DNA of 64,000 bases, from the NCBI GenBank assembly GCA_021495925.1, contig JAKEKT010000013.1, positions 124,001 through 188,000 of the forward strand. The letters are read 5' to 3'. Positions 41,601 to 52,789 of the stretch are shown here, piece by piece. The DNA is from Diplodia intermedia (Eukaryota > Ascomycota > Dothideomycetes > Botryosphaeriales > Botryosphaeriaceae). Within the stretch, counting starts at the first letter, position 1. Each line of letters opens with the position of its first letter. A program made the translations under genes and the position numbers. The notes under the pieces are model-generated. The model was not told the DNA's origin, made no database searches, and worked only from the letters and a program-made list of their open reading frames with translations.

Positions 41601-44600
41601 ATATATCAACTGGGTCCTGGTGGCCAGAGTGAAGTCGCACTCATCGAGAATATCGCGGCTCACTTCATCCATCCATTTTTGCGCCTTGGCCATGGACCCG
41701 GCCTCCCCGTGCTTGCCATCTAACAGCCGCTGCGTGACGCTTAGCTTGAATGATAGGATGTTTTCCGGCAGTGTAAGGATGACCCCGCACCTAGACATAA
41801 TGTCCTCGTGGATGTCGATGAACGTGTCGATGGACTCGACCGCGGTTGAAGTGCGGCGTGAGAAGGGTACACTTCTCACCTCGCGGCCTAGCAGATTTCC
41901 CAGCCGGGCCTGTAAGACCTGCGCCGTCTGCACGAGTAGTGCCCTTGGGACGACTATCCGTACGAGCCGTTGCGTATCAGCTAGGACCGAGGCGATTATA
42001 GGTATAATGCACGATGTTTTGCCTTGGCCCATGTTTAATTGGAGGACAGAGTTGCTGCCGGAAGGTGGTGATATGGTCGAAAGCGCTACGTCAACCTGAT
42101 GAGGTCTTATTAGGAAATCGCCGTCGATTTCAATCAGCAGCCAGTCCGGATACTTAGTGGGATCCCAGGTCTCGTGTCCCGGGTTGCCTGCTTCCTCGGC
42201 TGCGGCATTTGCGTTCTCCCGCATCCATGCGTCGTCTATCCTGAGTCTCTGCTGCAATGCTGTGATGGACTGGCCATACTTAATGAGACCACGTTTCATG
42301 CAGTCCCCAAGTTGAGCCTTGGCCGTCGTTCGAAGCCGTTCCAAGAGTGTGACGGGGCTGATACATGGCCACAACCCACCATGCTTGAGCCAGGCAACGC
42401 GACTATCGCCGGCATCTAGAGCCTCGGATATATGTTCGAAGTGTACCATAACAGACTCGTGTGCCTGTTCCACTGATCCCTTTAACCGACTGGGTGGGCT
42501 TTGATGATTTCTTTGCGATGTAGAGGATCTTCTGGCAGCCTTGAGTGCTTGCAGGCTCAAGTCGAGATCCCTTCCGTACGATTTCCGGACTGCGGACCTT
42601 GAGCAGGTCATTTCTGCGATGATATTTTCCAGTTGCGGAACCTCAGATGATGGAGGGAGGCACTCGTAGGCTTCATCAACCGGGCTTCTATGCTCTAGTG
42701 GGCTGTCTCTACGATCTTCACTTCTTGGATTCGTTGTTCCCAATACTCCGCCACTTGCGGGGATTGGGATGGTGTGCAGTTTGCTCAAGAGGTCCTCAAG
42801 GCATGGCACGTCCCTCTTACGACGGCTCTTGAGAATGACGTTGGTATCATTGGATAGAGCGACCGTGACATGTGTGTGTGTCCCAATGTGGAGCCGATTC
42901 AAGATGCTCTGGACGCGGGTGACCCATGCAGAGAGCTCTGCATTGCGCTGGAGACGAGTCCAATCCTCTCTGACGACAGACATGGCGCCCGGGACATCCA
43001 TGAACGCGAAGCATTCTTCCATAGCTCCATCTACCGAGGGTAGCTGCTGTGGCCATTGGGAGGCAAGAAAGTCGGCGAATCGCTGGCAGTCGGCGTCCGC
43101 GTGCTCTCGGTGTGCTCCCGCCGCCCCCGCGCTGCCGCTCGCGCAGGACGTGCTGGAACTGACCACTAGCTGTAACAAGTAGTGTGCAGACGGTGCTTCA
43201 TCGTGCTTGAACCCTCGATATGACGTCCATGGAGGAAGCTCCAGCTCTTTTAGATCTTCCAGGATGGCAAAGGCAACGAGTATCCGGACAAGGTTCATGT
43301 CGATGGCCGGCTGAAATGCAAGAGCTCCGAGGGTAAAGCAGAGCGGATATTTGGCCGCTACGCGGGCTCTGCGGCAGAAACTGAGCCAGGAGCCCCACTC
43401 CGTTGCAGCGTCAGCGCCAAGGATGCTTGTCAACAGCAACCCCCCGGCAACGTCTCCCCGAGCTTGCAAGACTGGCCAGCCCTGCAGCAGGAGGGCGAGG
43501 TTCGGTATGACGGGAAAGTTGGCCCTCCATGTGTTGATGGCCGTGGTGCTCTCCAGGACCCTTGCGCGCCGGTCGGTTTGCGTCTGGCGATCGCGGGAGC
43601 GGTACAGCACGTCCCGGAATCCGTCAAGGCTCACGCAGTTCAGATCGATGCGCGTGAAACTGCTCCTTCGGATGCCGCTTCTTTTGCGAAGATGGGAACT
43701 TCCCGCGTCCGGTGAAGATGCGGCTATCGGCTCCGTCAACCAAAAGGCCGAGAGGCTTGCAGACTTGTGCTGTATTGCTTCAACAGCCGAATGAAAGGCA
43801 TCGTGCTTCGTGGCAGTGGGCAATTGGTTGTCCCAGAAAATCTGCTGCATCGCTTTTCTGCCGAGAGGATAGTACACCCGCTTCGGTGTCAGCCTCGCCA
43901 ACAGATGTAGATACTGCGCGATCATTGGGTTGAACGGCATCCAAGGCTGGTTCTGGCCAGCCCGCAGGCAGTGAAGGGCTTCCTCGGTGCCACTACGGCG
44001 AGTCAGCGGATCCGGTACGATTGAGGCCGTGTATGCGTGCAGCAATGCCTTGAACAAGAGGAGACGCGCCTCGGCCGGGCATTCGAGGCGCCCGAGGACA
44101 TTGTTGACTGTGAAGATTCCGTAGTTTCCGCAGTTTTCGGCGTGAACCGCCACGTGCATCCCACGACGCGTCCACGAGAGCGGGCCCAAAGCAACGAGGA
44201 TCCGCCGCTGGCGTGGGTTCCGGCTGTCCCGAAGAACTATCTTGGACTCAAATCCATACCACGTGCCTGCGTCTTGGTCCCGGTCTACTTCAGCCTGGAG
44301 CTCTCGGCAGTAAAGCCGGCCGTTTTCGTTGACCTCGAAGTTCAGGTCCAGCCGGCGCAGTTCCACCGACAAGCTTCCCTTTTGGGCTTCGGGCTGGTAG
44401 ACCGTCAAACGGGCCGGATGCTCGAAACCTCGGAAAATGCTGGCAACGCGCTTGAACAGATGACTGCCACGATCTACGAGCGACACTCTTCGCCGGCGGG
44501 CCAGGCGGCACCTGACATCCACGATCCAATTGCTGTCTCTCTGGATCCAGATGTCAGGTTTCTGCCGGACTTCAAGCACACCCGTCGTCAGGTCCAACCA

Positions 44601-45340
44601 GTGAATGCAGTTCTCTACCAGCGAGGCCGGGAGGTCTAGCTTCTCGAAGCCGCCAAACACGTCTCTGGGAATCAACTGAAGAGTGCGGCCGCGGTGGCGA
44701 GCGCGAATTACAAGCGACTTTTGCAGAACGCCGAAGTGGATCTGGTGGCCCTTTGGGGCAAAGTTCATCGTGTAGTCCATGCCAGGCATGAAGGAGGGGT
44801 ACGTGAAGATGTTCTGGCTTCCAAACAGCTCGTTCAAGATGCAGTTATCTCGGTACTCGGCAGGGAGCTGGCTGAGAGGTTTGCCATCGATGAAGAGGCC
44901 GCCTTCCATCGGGTCGTAATACAATACTTGCTGCCTTGCGCTGCCGTCGTGGTCAACCTTTAGCTTGATGAATTGCCTTGACCGCGAGTGGACGATCTCA
45001 GGGGGAGAGTACCGCCGTTCCTCGGCGCCTGCCGCCCCCGGCCAGACGCTGTTTATTGCAGCTGTCAGGCTATGGGCATTGCGCTTGACGCAGCATAGCA
45101 CGAGCCTGCTCATTTCGTTGCGCGTTCGGATATCCCGGAGGAGAGCTAGCTTCAAGGATGTCGACAGCGTTGCAGAACCGCTGCCAAAGTTTTCCTGCAC
45201 TGCTATCGATGCCTCGATGGAGTGGCGCAGGGCCTGGGGCTTCAGTTCGCGTAGAGGCGCCGTTGTGTCGATGCAAACTGCGCAAGCTCTTCGGCACAGC
45301 AGCGCTGCCCAAAGCATTTGCGTGGATAGTTTCCGCGAGG

Positions 45341-45368
45341 CTTCGCAGCAGCGTTCACGATTGCCAAG
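45341..45368 (+). repeat. Target-site copy plus left terminal inverted repeat
   Basis: CTTCGCAG (45341..45348) is the less mutated 8-bp target copy. The 20-bp terminal repeat follows, starting CAGCG. Confidence 0.85.
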
Positions 45369-45999
45369 ACAAATTATCAATCTGAAACCAATTTCGTAAT
45401 TCAAACCGTAGTTTTATTTTACTTAACTAATTTAGGGGCCGAATTTACAAATTAAATATTAACCTCTTAAAAGTAATTTAATTTAAGTAATTTAGTACGT
45501 AAAATATATCGTAAGAACGATAGATAGTCTCGTTAGGCTATAGAGAATTATATTCCGTTAAAAACGTACGTCGAATTACTTACTTACGGCGAGAACGCTC
45601 GATATACGAATATTAGTATAAATTATAAGACGAATATATATAATATTAAGCCGAATAACGTTCTTTCGGCCGAAGCTAAGTCTATCGTAGTAGACTCTAG
45701 CCGTATATAGTTAGCGCCCGCATAGATTAAGTAGATCGCGCGGCGGCGGTAGTTTAATACTATGTTAAGCATCGTAATATCGGCGGCGACGGTAGTAGTA
45801 GTTAAGCCTTACTAAGTCTAATAGAATAAGAAGAGCTATAACACTATACTAAGTATCGTAACCTAATTATCTAAGTAAATTATAAGTAAATCAAACTAAA
45901 ATGCTAAGAAGGTAAATTAAGTTAAACTACCGCCTAAGCGCTTATAATTTTATACCGAGAATTACTTAAATTGTTTGCGCTTGGTAATCGTGAACGCTG
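45349..45999. mobile_element. hAT-like non-autonomous (MITE-type) element, RIP-mutated
   Basis: The element is 651 bp. It is bounded by 20-bp terminal inverted repeats: CAGCGTTCACGATTGCCAAG at 45349..45368, and its reverse complement with one mismatch at 45980..45999. An 8-bp target duplication flanks it (CTTCGCAG at 45341..45348, CTTCGTAG at 46000..46007, 7 of 8 identical). An 8-bp duplication and CAG termini point to the hAT superfamily. There is no transposase frame. The interior is AT-rich, with about 5 CA and 2 TG dinucleotides in 45421..45960, diagnostic of heavy RIP. It sits inside an exon of the DUF3638 gene. Confidence 0.85.
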
Positions 46000-46007
46000 C
46001 TTCGTAG
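45980..46007 (-). repeat. Right terminal inverted repeat plus target-site copy
   Basis: The right repeat (45980..45999) ends CGCTG and is followed by CTTCGTAG (46000..46007). Both differ from the left partner by a single C-to-T in CpA context on the plus strand. Confidence 0.85.
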
Positions 46008-48945
46008 TCGGCTGCTCGATGCATCTCGCTGCGCAGCTTGCCCATCCATTGATGCGTGATGTCCTGAGACCTCTGCAGAAGCTCCACGGCGCCCATGCTG
46101 GCCGGCGCTGCTGCGAGGGATGCGAGTCGCAACAAAAGCGTGATCAGCATGTCCATCATGTGTGCCTCGCGCCAGTTGGCAGCTATGACGTCCAGCCGTT
46201 GGGTAATCTGGTCAAGCAGCCGCGCGCAGAAGCTCTGATCGCGGAGAATGCTGTGCACGATCCGCCACGAGTCGCTTTGCTCCGGGGGGCCTGCGTGCAC
46301 TGCCAGCTGGCTGACTATCAAGACGACCGCCTCGTTGCTGAAGTTGAGATTCGCCGACCCGAGCTCCATCAGGATCGAGGGCCACCTGCAACGTTTGCCA
46401 GCGAAGAGGCTCTGGACCGCCGTGAACTCATGTACGCTGAGCCCGCTGGGGCACTGCGTCTGCGCCGCCAGAACCTCGTTGGATGACGGGCCGTCGCAAT
46501 CGACGGAAAAGCCGGGCATCCTTTGGAGCTGCGCCAGCGGCGAGTCCAGGGGGATCACCCACTCGCACAAATGTGCAAACGAAGGCTCCGTCTGTTGGGC
46601 GCACCAGCTCCTTGTTGTCGCATCTTGATAGCTGAAAACCATGGCGTGCGGACGAAGGACCTCATCAAGCTTCAATGGTAAGCGCGTTCGCCTGTAGTGT
46701 GACCTTAAATGCGACTTGACTCTGGACGCAAGGGTGATTTTGGCCGCCGGCCGTTTCCGAAATGGGGCTAGGTTGCCATACTCCTGTAAGTCATAGGTCG
46801 GCTCGGACGGTGATACTAAATCCGGGTATCCGAGACGGCTGAGAATGCTCCAGGCGGCGGCGCGGTAAGATGAAAACATTGGAGGACACAGAAGCTCGAA
46901 CACTACTGCTTTGCTTTGCGCCTTATCTTTTGGTAGGAAATCTTCGTGGATGCGAATTTTCATTTTCTTCCTCTGCTTCGTCATTTTGCACTTCTCGCAC
47001 TTGGGAATGTTGTCCATCTTGCGGCGCTGTGGACCCCCGCACATGCATGAGGTTCGCGCAATCTGAAGCGATATATCCTCGTAATCCTTGCTGAGAGTCT
47101 TCCATTCTTTCGTTTTCTGAACTCTCGCCCTTTCTTCCTGCTTCTTGATAGCCTGAGAAAGCCTCGTCATCGTTTTGGATTGGTTGCTTTCGTTGTAGTA
47201 TCGGACAGCAAAGCACCCCGCGCTCGGACCCGCGAAGATTGTGCGCGCGCTGGGGCCAGCTAGCGTCTCTCTTGACCGCAAGTAGTCTTGTATGCCCTGT
47301 AAGCGGCACATGTCGTGGCCGGCGGGCAGCTGAAGGACGTCGAGTGCTGCTACTGGTATCCCCGTTGCATAGTCCATAAGCAGGGGCATTGCTGTTGTTG
47401 CACGCCGATCCAACAGCTTCCATATTTCCAAGACGGTGAGGATCTTGATGCTTTGCAGCTCGGGGAAGCCATCGTAAGCGGATTCAGCCTGGTCAAGATA
47501 GGCCGTGATGGCTTTTGACAGCATCAGACATGCCTGAGAGTCATCCACCCCATCCAGTGTAGTGGCGAATGTCCCATCTGCTATTTCCTTCTCAGTGTTT
47601 GCGAGATGCGAGTAGCAGCCAATGGTCTCCCGCGTTTCCCGGGTACCACAAGACACGTCAGGCGGCCCTTGTATGTTCCGAATTGGGCCAGACTGGAAAG
47701 GGTTGGCAAGGATGGATTCCAGAAGGGCGCCACTGCTAGGAAGTCGTAGGCGCAAGCTGTTACGGCTAGCGCGGCGCGGAAGGTCGAATGTGGGTCGCAG
47801 AAAGGAACGCTTGGCCAAGTCCCATGTCGCATCGATGTACCGTGTAGCTCCACGCAGCGTGCTCTGGAACAGCAGCTCTAGGTGTGGGAGAGTCTCGTCG
47901 TAGATGTTCGCGGCGCTACAAGCGCAGGTCTTCCTATCGGTGTGAAGTTTCACCAGCCGTCGCGCCAGCTTCGCTCTAAGATTGTGCAGTAGCTCCATCT
48001 TGATGACTCCAGTCGACCTGCGGAGAAGTTGAGCAAGCGATACACAGAGAAGAATTTTGTAGTGCGCACGTCCGGCATCAGGTCCGAATTGTATGGCCAG
48101 GTATCTGGCAAGACCCACCCGCAGTACTAGCCAGTAAGGAGCCCGCCGCCATGGAATCTCTGAGCCGGTATCCCAAATCACATCGTCGCGGACGCGTTTA
48201 TGCAGTAAAGGAGGACGGCATCTGTGGCCAAGGGTCTCGAGGATGGTTACGAGCAGTTGTGATATCATGGCAGGATCGGCCGTGTTTCGAGGCTCCATGA
48301 TCTTCTCACCCGCCTTCGACGTGTGCGAGGCGAAATCTGCAATCAACTCGCTGCTACACTGTTCAAGAAAATTGGCTAAGCTCTCCTGGAATGTTGAATC
48401 CATGAAGACGTTCAACGCGATAGCGGATGCGGCCCCAGGGAACGCACACTGCAGCGCGCCTTCAGCCGCCAAGACGTCGTGCGAGAGCGGAGAAGCCTCG
48501 AATGCTTCAAACTCCACAGCGAAGTCCTGTGTCCTATATGTAGCGAGAGTCAGCTAGATGCCTCTTGCAACAAGAGGTTGGCTTTCATGAGCAACCTTCT
48601 TATCAGTAGCCCCGCATTCTGCTCCTTTACGTATAAGATCAGTGTTGCGGCTGGTCCCAGTTGACGGAAATGCTTCAACATCGAAACCTTTTCGAGCCCT
48701 TCCGCACTTCTGTCGTTGTTCAATTCCCTGGTGGCAACCAATGTTTTTTGCACATCCTTCCACTTCCCGGAGTTGGTGTCTGAGACAGTCTCTGCTAGAG
48801 TTGTAGCAGCATGGATGAGGCTATCAACAAGTTCTTTTTCGAGATTGCGTATGCTATCCTCGGGCTTAGACGGAAGTCTTTCTGGTAATACGACATGATT
48901 CAAGAGTGTTTCCAGCAGTTGAGTGCTTTGACGAGAAACTGCCAT

Positions 48946-49623
48946 TTCTCGCCCCGTGAGGGCGTGAAGTTGCTGTTCAAAAGGGAGAAATGATCAAAAC
49001 TGTTCAGGTAGCGTGTCCAGTGATACTGAGAGGTGGGAAGCGAAAGCTCAAGTGTTTTGTACTTGCAACTGCCCGTCCCCATCTGCAGCAAGTTCCTCCG
49101 ACGCAGACATTCTTGTAGCAAAGCTGTGCAGAGGTAAACGAGACTGGTTGCTAGAGCAAACCTCTTAATAATCCACGTGTAGTTTGAAGCTTGTGGAATG
49201 TGGGAGTCGTAAAAAATGGAATGCGTTTCTGCTATGCAAGAGTGCAGTCTGCGCAATAGATAAGGAGCCAGCCACCATGTGCATCTAGTCTACGGATTGT
49301 TCGTACGGAATGAAAGGTGGAACGCAGATCTTGCAACTGTTGTCCATGCCATATTGGCAGAACCTCATCAGTTTAGCGCGTACATTCCAGTCTAACTTGA
49401 TGCATAGCTAAGAATGACTGGTAGCAGTCGACGGAACTTGGCTATCATTCGAAAAACCCATGGCCTCATATGATTTCACGTCCGGCATGCACTCCAATCC
49501 TACGAGCTGCGTAAGTGGAATGCGGTTCCGGCGCGCTCGGCGTTGCAGCGCGCGACCGTCTCATCATCGTTCCAGTCGTATCTGTCTAACCCCGTGAGGG
49601 AAACCGACCACCTGCCAGCGCAC
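48946..49623. other. Intergenic region, 0.68 kb
   Basis: Upstream region of the giant gene and 3' flank of the small minus-strand gene. An open minus frame at 48900..49256 continues into sequence before the proposed ATG 48945 in another frame and has no recognised motif. Nothing else is supported. Confidence 0.4.
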
Positions 49624-50337
49624 TCAGTCCCACGCCGAGCTGGGAAGGGACAAAACACGGGGGACGTTACCTTCACCTGCGTCCACTTCTTCCTGCTTTC
49701 CCCCGTCGTCCACCGCCGTCATCGTCGCCGTCCGTCCAAAATGCCCCTTCGGAACCGGCTTCGCGCGCATCCTCCGACGCAGCTCGCGGCGCCGCAGCTG
49801 CGTGCATGTAAGTCAGCAATCCGCTGCCCGGCATTCCGCCCCACCGCCACGCAGTGGGAACTTTCAAGTGGGGGCTAGGTAGGTAAATGGGGTCTGGTCT
49901 GCTCACGCACCTTGGCCGCCCGCGCCTCCCGCGCCGCCTTCTCCTCGTCGGCTTCCTCGCCGCGCTCGCGCCGCGCCGCCGCCTCGGCGGCTCGCTTCGC
50001 CCAGCCCGCCTCCCATTGCCGGATCGAGTCGTCGTCGGGGAGGATGTGGACGAGGGAGGGGCGGTGGTGGGTGGTGGTGGTGGTGTGCGGGGATGGCTGG
50101 GCGTGTTAGTTTATGGTTGTTTTTTATTCGCGCTTTTGCCTTTGCTCTTCGCGCGTCCGGCTGGAGACGGAAAAGGGGGTCAGGAAAAAGGGAAGCTGGG
50201 GCTGTGCGTACGGTGTCGTCGTCGATGTCATCGGCGTTTGTCACGTGCCGCAGCGGCGAGGGGCCGGGTGGTGTCCAGTTGAGAAGGCGGGGCCGACAGC
50301 CGAGGCGGGAGCGAGGACGGCTGTGGTGGTGGTGCAT
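49624..50337 (-). CDS. Small three-exon basic/coiled-coil protein, unknown
   Basis: Exons 50337..50212, 50096..49911 and 49797..49624 join in phase 0 to give 161 residues. Intron 1 (GTACGC...CTAACACGCCCAG, 115 nt) has a perfect branch point. Intron 2 (GTGCGTGAG...GCTGAC...CACGCAG, 113 nt) is also well formed. Exon 1 starts MHHHHSRPRS and ends in an acidic turn (NADDIDDDT). Exon 2 contains RPSLVHILPDDDSIRQWEAGW, seen here as the core LVHILPDDDSIRQWE. A charged helix follows (AKRAAEAARRERGEEADEEK). Exon 3 continues it with a basic segment (LRRRELRRRMRAKPVPKGHF). The compositional logic, codon use and three matching phases argue for a real gene. The long single minus frame across this interval is a shadow. 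I recognise no family; the start could lie elsewhere. Confidence 0.5.
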
Positions 50338-51699
50338 TGTTGCAGTAGTGTGGGGGGTGGGCGTTTTGGACTAGGTGCGTATGGCTGTGGCTTGCGTTGG
50401 GGAAGCTAGCGGCTTGGGAGGGGGAGTGGGGACGTGAGTGCCGGTGGCAACGGCGCTCGGTTGGTCCGGGGTTGTTTGTTTTGCTTCCGTCGTGCTTGTA
50501 CTTCTGGAACGGTGTTTTTGCCGCCTACGTTGCCCCGGGTTACGCTGCGAATGGTTGGATGGGTGGGACCGGGGTGCGGGCGCTTGTGGTACGGGACAGC
50601 GGCTGAGTGGAAAATTGTTTTGGCAGCGCTTGTCGAGAGTGTAGGATAGGATGGGCTCGGGGTGGGACTGAGGTGGTTCGACTCGATTGTGAATGGTAGC
50701 TCCGGATGTCTAGCTCCTGAGGGTGTGTTATGCGCTGGTCTTGGAGGCGATATCGTGAGGCCATGTACGCGTTTCTTCAGCCGAGCTTGTTTATATGTAC
50801 ACCGTCAGCATTTCTATCGTGATAGTATCTCTTTCGTACAACAAAAATACAAACTTCAGAATATGGTTACATGAAAAACACCTTTGTCAAAATTTGACAC
50901 CCGCGCGCTAATTGTCCGAGGATGCAGACACAGATGTGGATGAGCGGGGATAGAGTGGCATTATGAGTCTAAGGAGTTTCTACGAAGCATAATACAAACA
51001 AGTACGGCGTATCTTGTAGTGCTGGGGTCGCTTTCCATACCGTAAAAATGATTGCCGTAGTGGCTGTCACGCTATCATGAAATGACAGATCCGCTAAAAA
51101 TTGACAAGTCCGTCATGACATGACAGGCCTATGACACAAAGAGCAAGCTATAATAAAATCACGGCGGTCTATTACAAATATTCCGGTCGCTACAAACGTG
51201 ACTGGAAGTGGTGAGATGCACGCAGATCACGGCGGTAGCGAGCCTTTAAGTAACCGATGTAGACACAATTCTCAGAACATGTGGTTGAATATTCCCGATC
51301 TGGCTGTGCATGGGAACAAAGAGGATGTAGTTGATGAGGAGGCCGCCTTCAAACACTCCATAGCTAGCAACGAATGTACCAACAAGACCGTGTGGCGGCG
51401 CGTCCCCACCGCGGGCTCGCACCAAGGTGGCAAAGAGACGTCGGAGAAAGCTGCTCTTCGGTAATTTCACATTATGACATGGTTGAATGATCAAGTGGGG
51501 TTCGTCAGGCAATTATTCTGGCCCCCATCGACGCTTCCCCACATTATCCGACCTAAAAGACCAATGACGAACTTCAGCGTCGAATTCGATAGAGGTTGAA
51601 GTGGGGGCCAGTGGGACCGAGAGGAGGGAAAGCAGATGATTCCCCACTCGCGAAACACTACTTAAACCAAGACAGCCCCATCGCTACTCCCATCCTTCC
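50338..51699. other. Intergenic region, 1.36 kb
   Basis: No gene supported. The first 350 nt are G-rich on the plus strand, and the stretch 50760..51200 is AT-rich. Frames at 51198..51512 lack domain features. Confidence 0.4.
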
Positions 51700-52566
51700 A
51701 ACCAGCAAAGGATGAGCTGCCAGCGCGCCGAGTGGGCGCGAGGATCTGACCGCCGAGCCGGACAGGGAGGATGATGGCGTGGTGGTGCGGCCGCCGCTGC
51801 TGGACCGCGACTTCAACGTCGCGCTTCTGTGGCAGGCCCATGCAGGCGATGCCCCGCAGGGTAGCTACGCATGACCCGGATGAGGACGGCTACTTGCCGA
51901 GCTGGTCGTTCTTCGGCTGGCATGGCATCCCTGACTCGCTGAGTTACATCGCAGGGAAAGACTACACTGCGTCCATGCATCGCTCGACGTTGATGCTGAA
52001 GTCTCTGGTCAAGTGGTTCCAGATGGGCCCCACAGTAGAGGATGCAGAGAGCGGCCAGGTGCAGCAAGGCGAAGCCGTACGAAGGCCGCAGCGCCGCATC
52101 GAGAGCGAGTACGTCGTTTGGAGGGAAGCTGTCCTAGATTCCGTGGCTCTGGCTGACCATGGGTGGAGCTGTCAGTATGACGACGACGGTGCCTGCTGGT
52201 ACACACACGCTGCCTCCGAGGGATTCAAGTTCAACTACCCCATCCCTGTGCCGTTGCCAGCACCGCAACAAAAGCCGGACCCTCCCGGAGCCACCGCCGC
52301 ATATCTCCCGGCCTCCGCTCCTGCACTTTCGTTGCAAGGGCGCCTACTTCCTGATAGGAAGAGCGGTCCCGGGCGTCGCTATGCGGCAGGTGCTTTGCGT
52401 GGAGCTACGAGACTTGAATTTCGGTCTATGGGCCTGTGTTCTCCGCTTAAACGAGCCTCTGGATGGAAGAACTTTCTCCGCTTATGGAGAGAAGTGTGAG
52501 CGTGTAGCTATCAGTGAAGGCAGTGCCCCGAATGAATCTGATGAAAGCTCTTACCTTGTAGAGTAG
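51700..52566 (+). pseudogene. Relic of a HET-family gene (C-terminal half)
   Basis: Three plus-strand frames carry successive pieces of the region that follows the HET domain. The first, RPPLLDRDFNVALLW (about 51785..51830), ends in a stop. The second frame has GYLPSWSFFGWHGI (about 51882..51925), matching the 'PSWSWxGW' block, then YVVWREAVLDSVALADHG and FNYPIPVPLPAP. The third has RCKGAYFLIGRAV, LCVELRDLNFGLWACVLRL and CERVAISEG before the stop at 52566. Two frameshifts, near 51840 and 52290, separate the pieces. No YATLSHCW-type N-terminal HET core was found upstream. This looks like a dead third HET copy in the window. Confidence 0.6.
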
Positions 52567-52789
52567 AATCTCCCTTTCTGGTCCGGCTTCGGTAAAGTTG
52601 AGAGATACTACGCATTTTAAAATGTGCTCTGGGTTCAGCGCGAAGCCGACGGGCTTATGACGAGGAAGGCTTTGGGGCGAGTGGCGAAATTGGTGTGGGA
52701 CGAGCAGGAGTTTATGGACATGAATTTGGTCCTAAGATAAATTATTGTAGCCGGTAGTACCGGTTAGCCGTACAAACAATCTGGAATAG

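Larger units (their letters stand above)
38638..48945 (-). pseudogene. Giant DUF3638/DUF3645 protein gene, disrupted
   Basis: This family of about 3,100-residue fungal proteins is of unknown function. It carries DUF6606, DUF3638 and DUF3645 and an ATPase-like core. Start ATG is 48945. Exons in gene sense are 48945..48596, then 48533..40175 (interrupted by the mobile element 45349..45999), then 40118..39355, then 39270..38638. The introns are 62, 56 and 84 nt, each with consensus ends, and each restores family motifs: LLIRR to TQDFAVEFEAFEASP, KDHTVQ to AAMRLRQLATTQSIVFFAPP, and PDDTFM to RPINWVLW. Other landmarks are NHVVLPERLP, RVRDDVIW, QLNMGQGKTSCIIP (Walker A-like), YLDEAHTRGTDLKLP and an acidic C-terminus. 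Two lesions are seen. The element insertion creates stops, though its exact removal with one target copy restores the frame (ADY/CEASRKL). A TAA at 39373..39375 stands where CAA would give VELEQPDD. It should be non-functional unless this assembly is a mutant allele. Confidence 0.85.

Noticed and set aside
40859..44963. Numerous plus-strand frames of 60 to 260 codons under the DUF3638 gene
   Set aside because: All are antisense shadows of the 1,756-codon sense frame, which carries family motifs throughout.
45405..45960. AT-rich block as a very large intron of the DUF3638 gene
   Set aside because: It is bounded by a target duplication and inverted repeats, and the flanking protein frames meet exactly at the duplication, which is diagnostic of insertion rather than an intron.
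50690..50705. GGTTCGACTC string as a tRNA T-arm
   Set aside because: No matching acceptor stem, anticodon arm or D-arm could be built around it.
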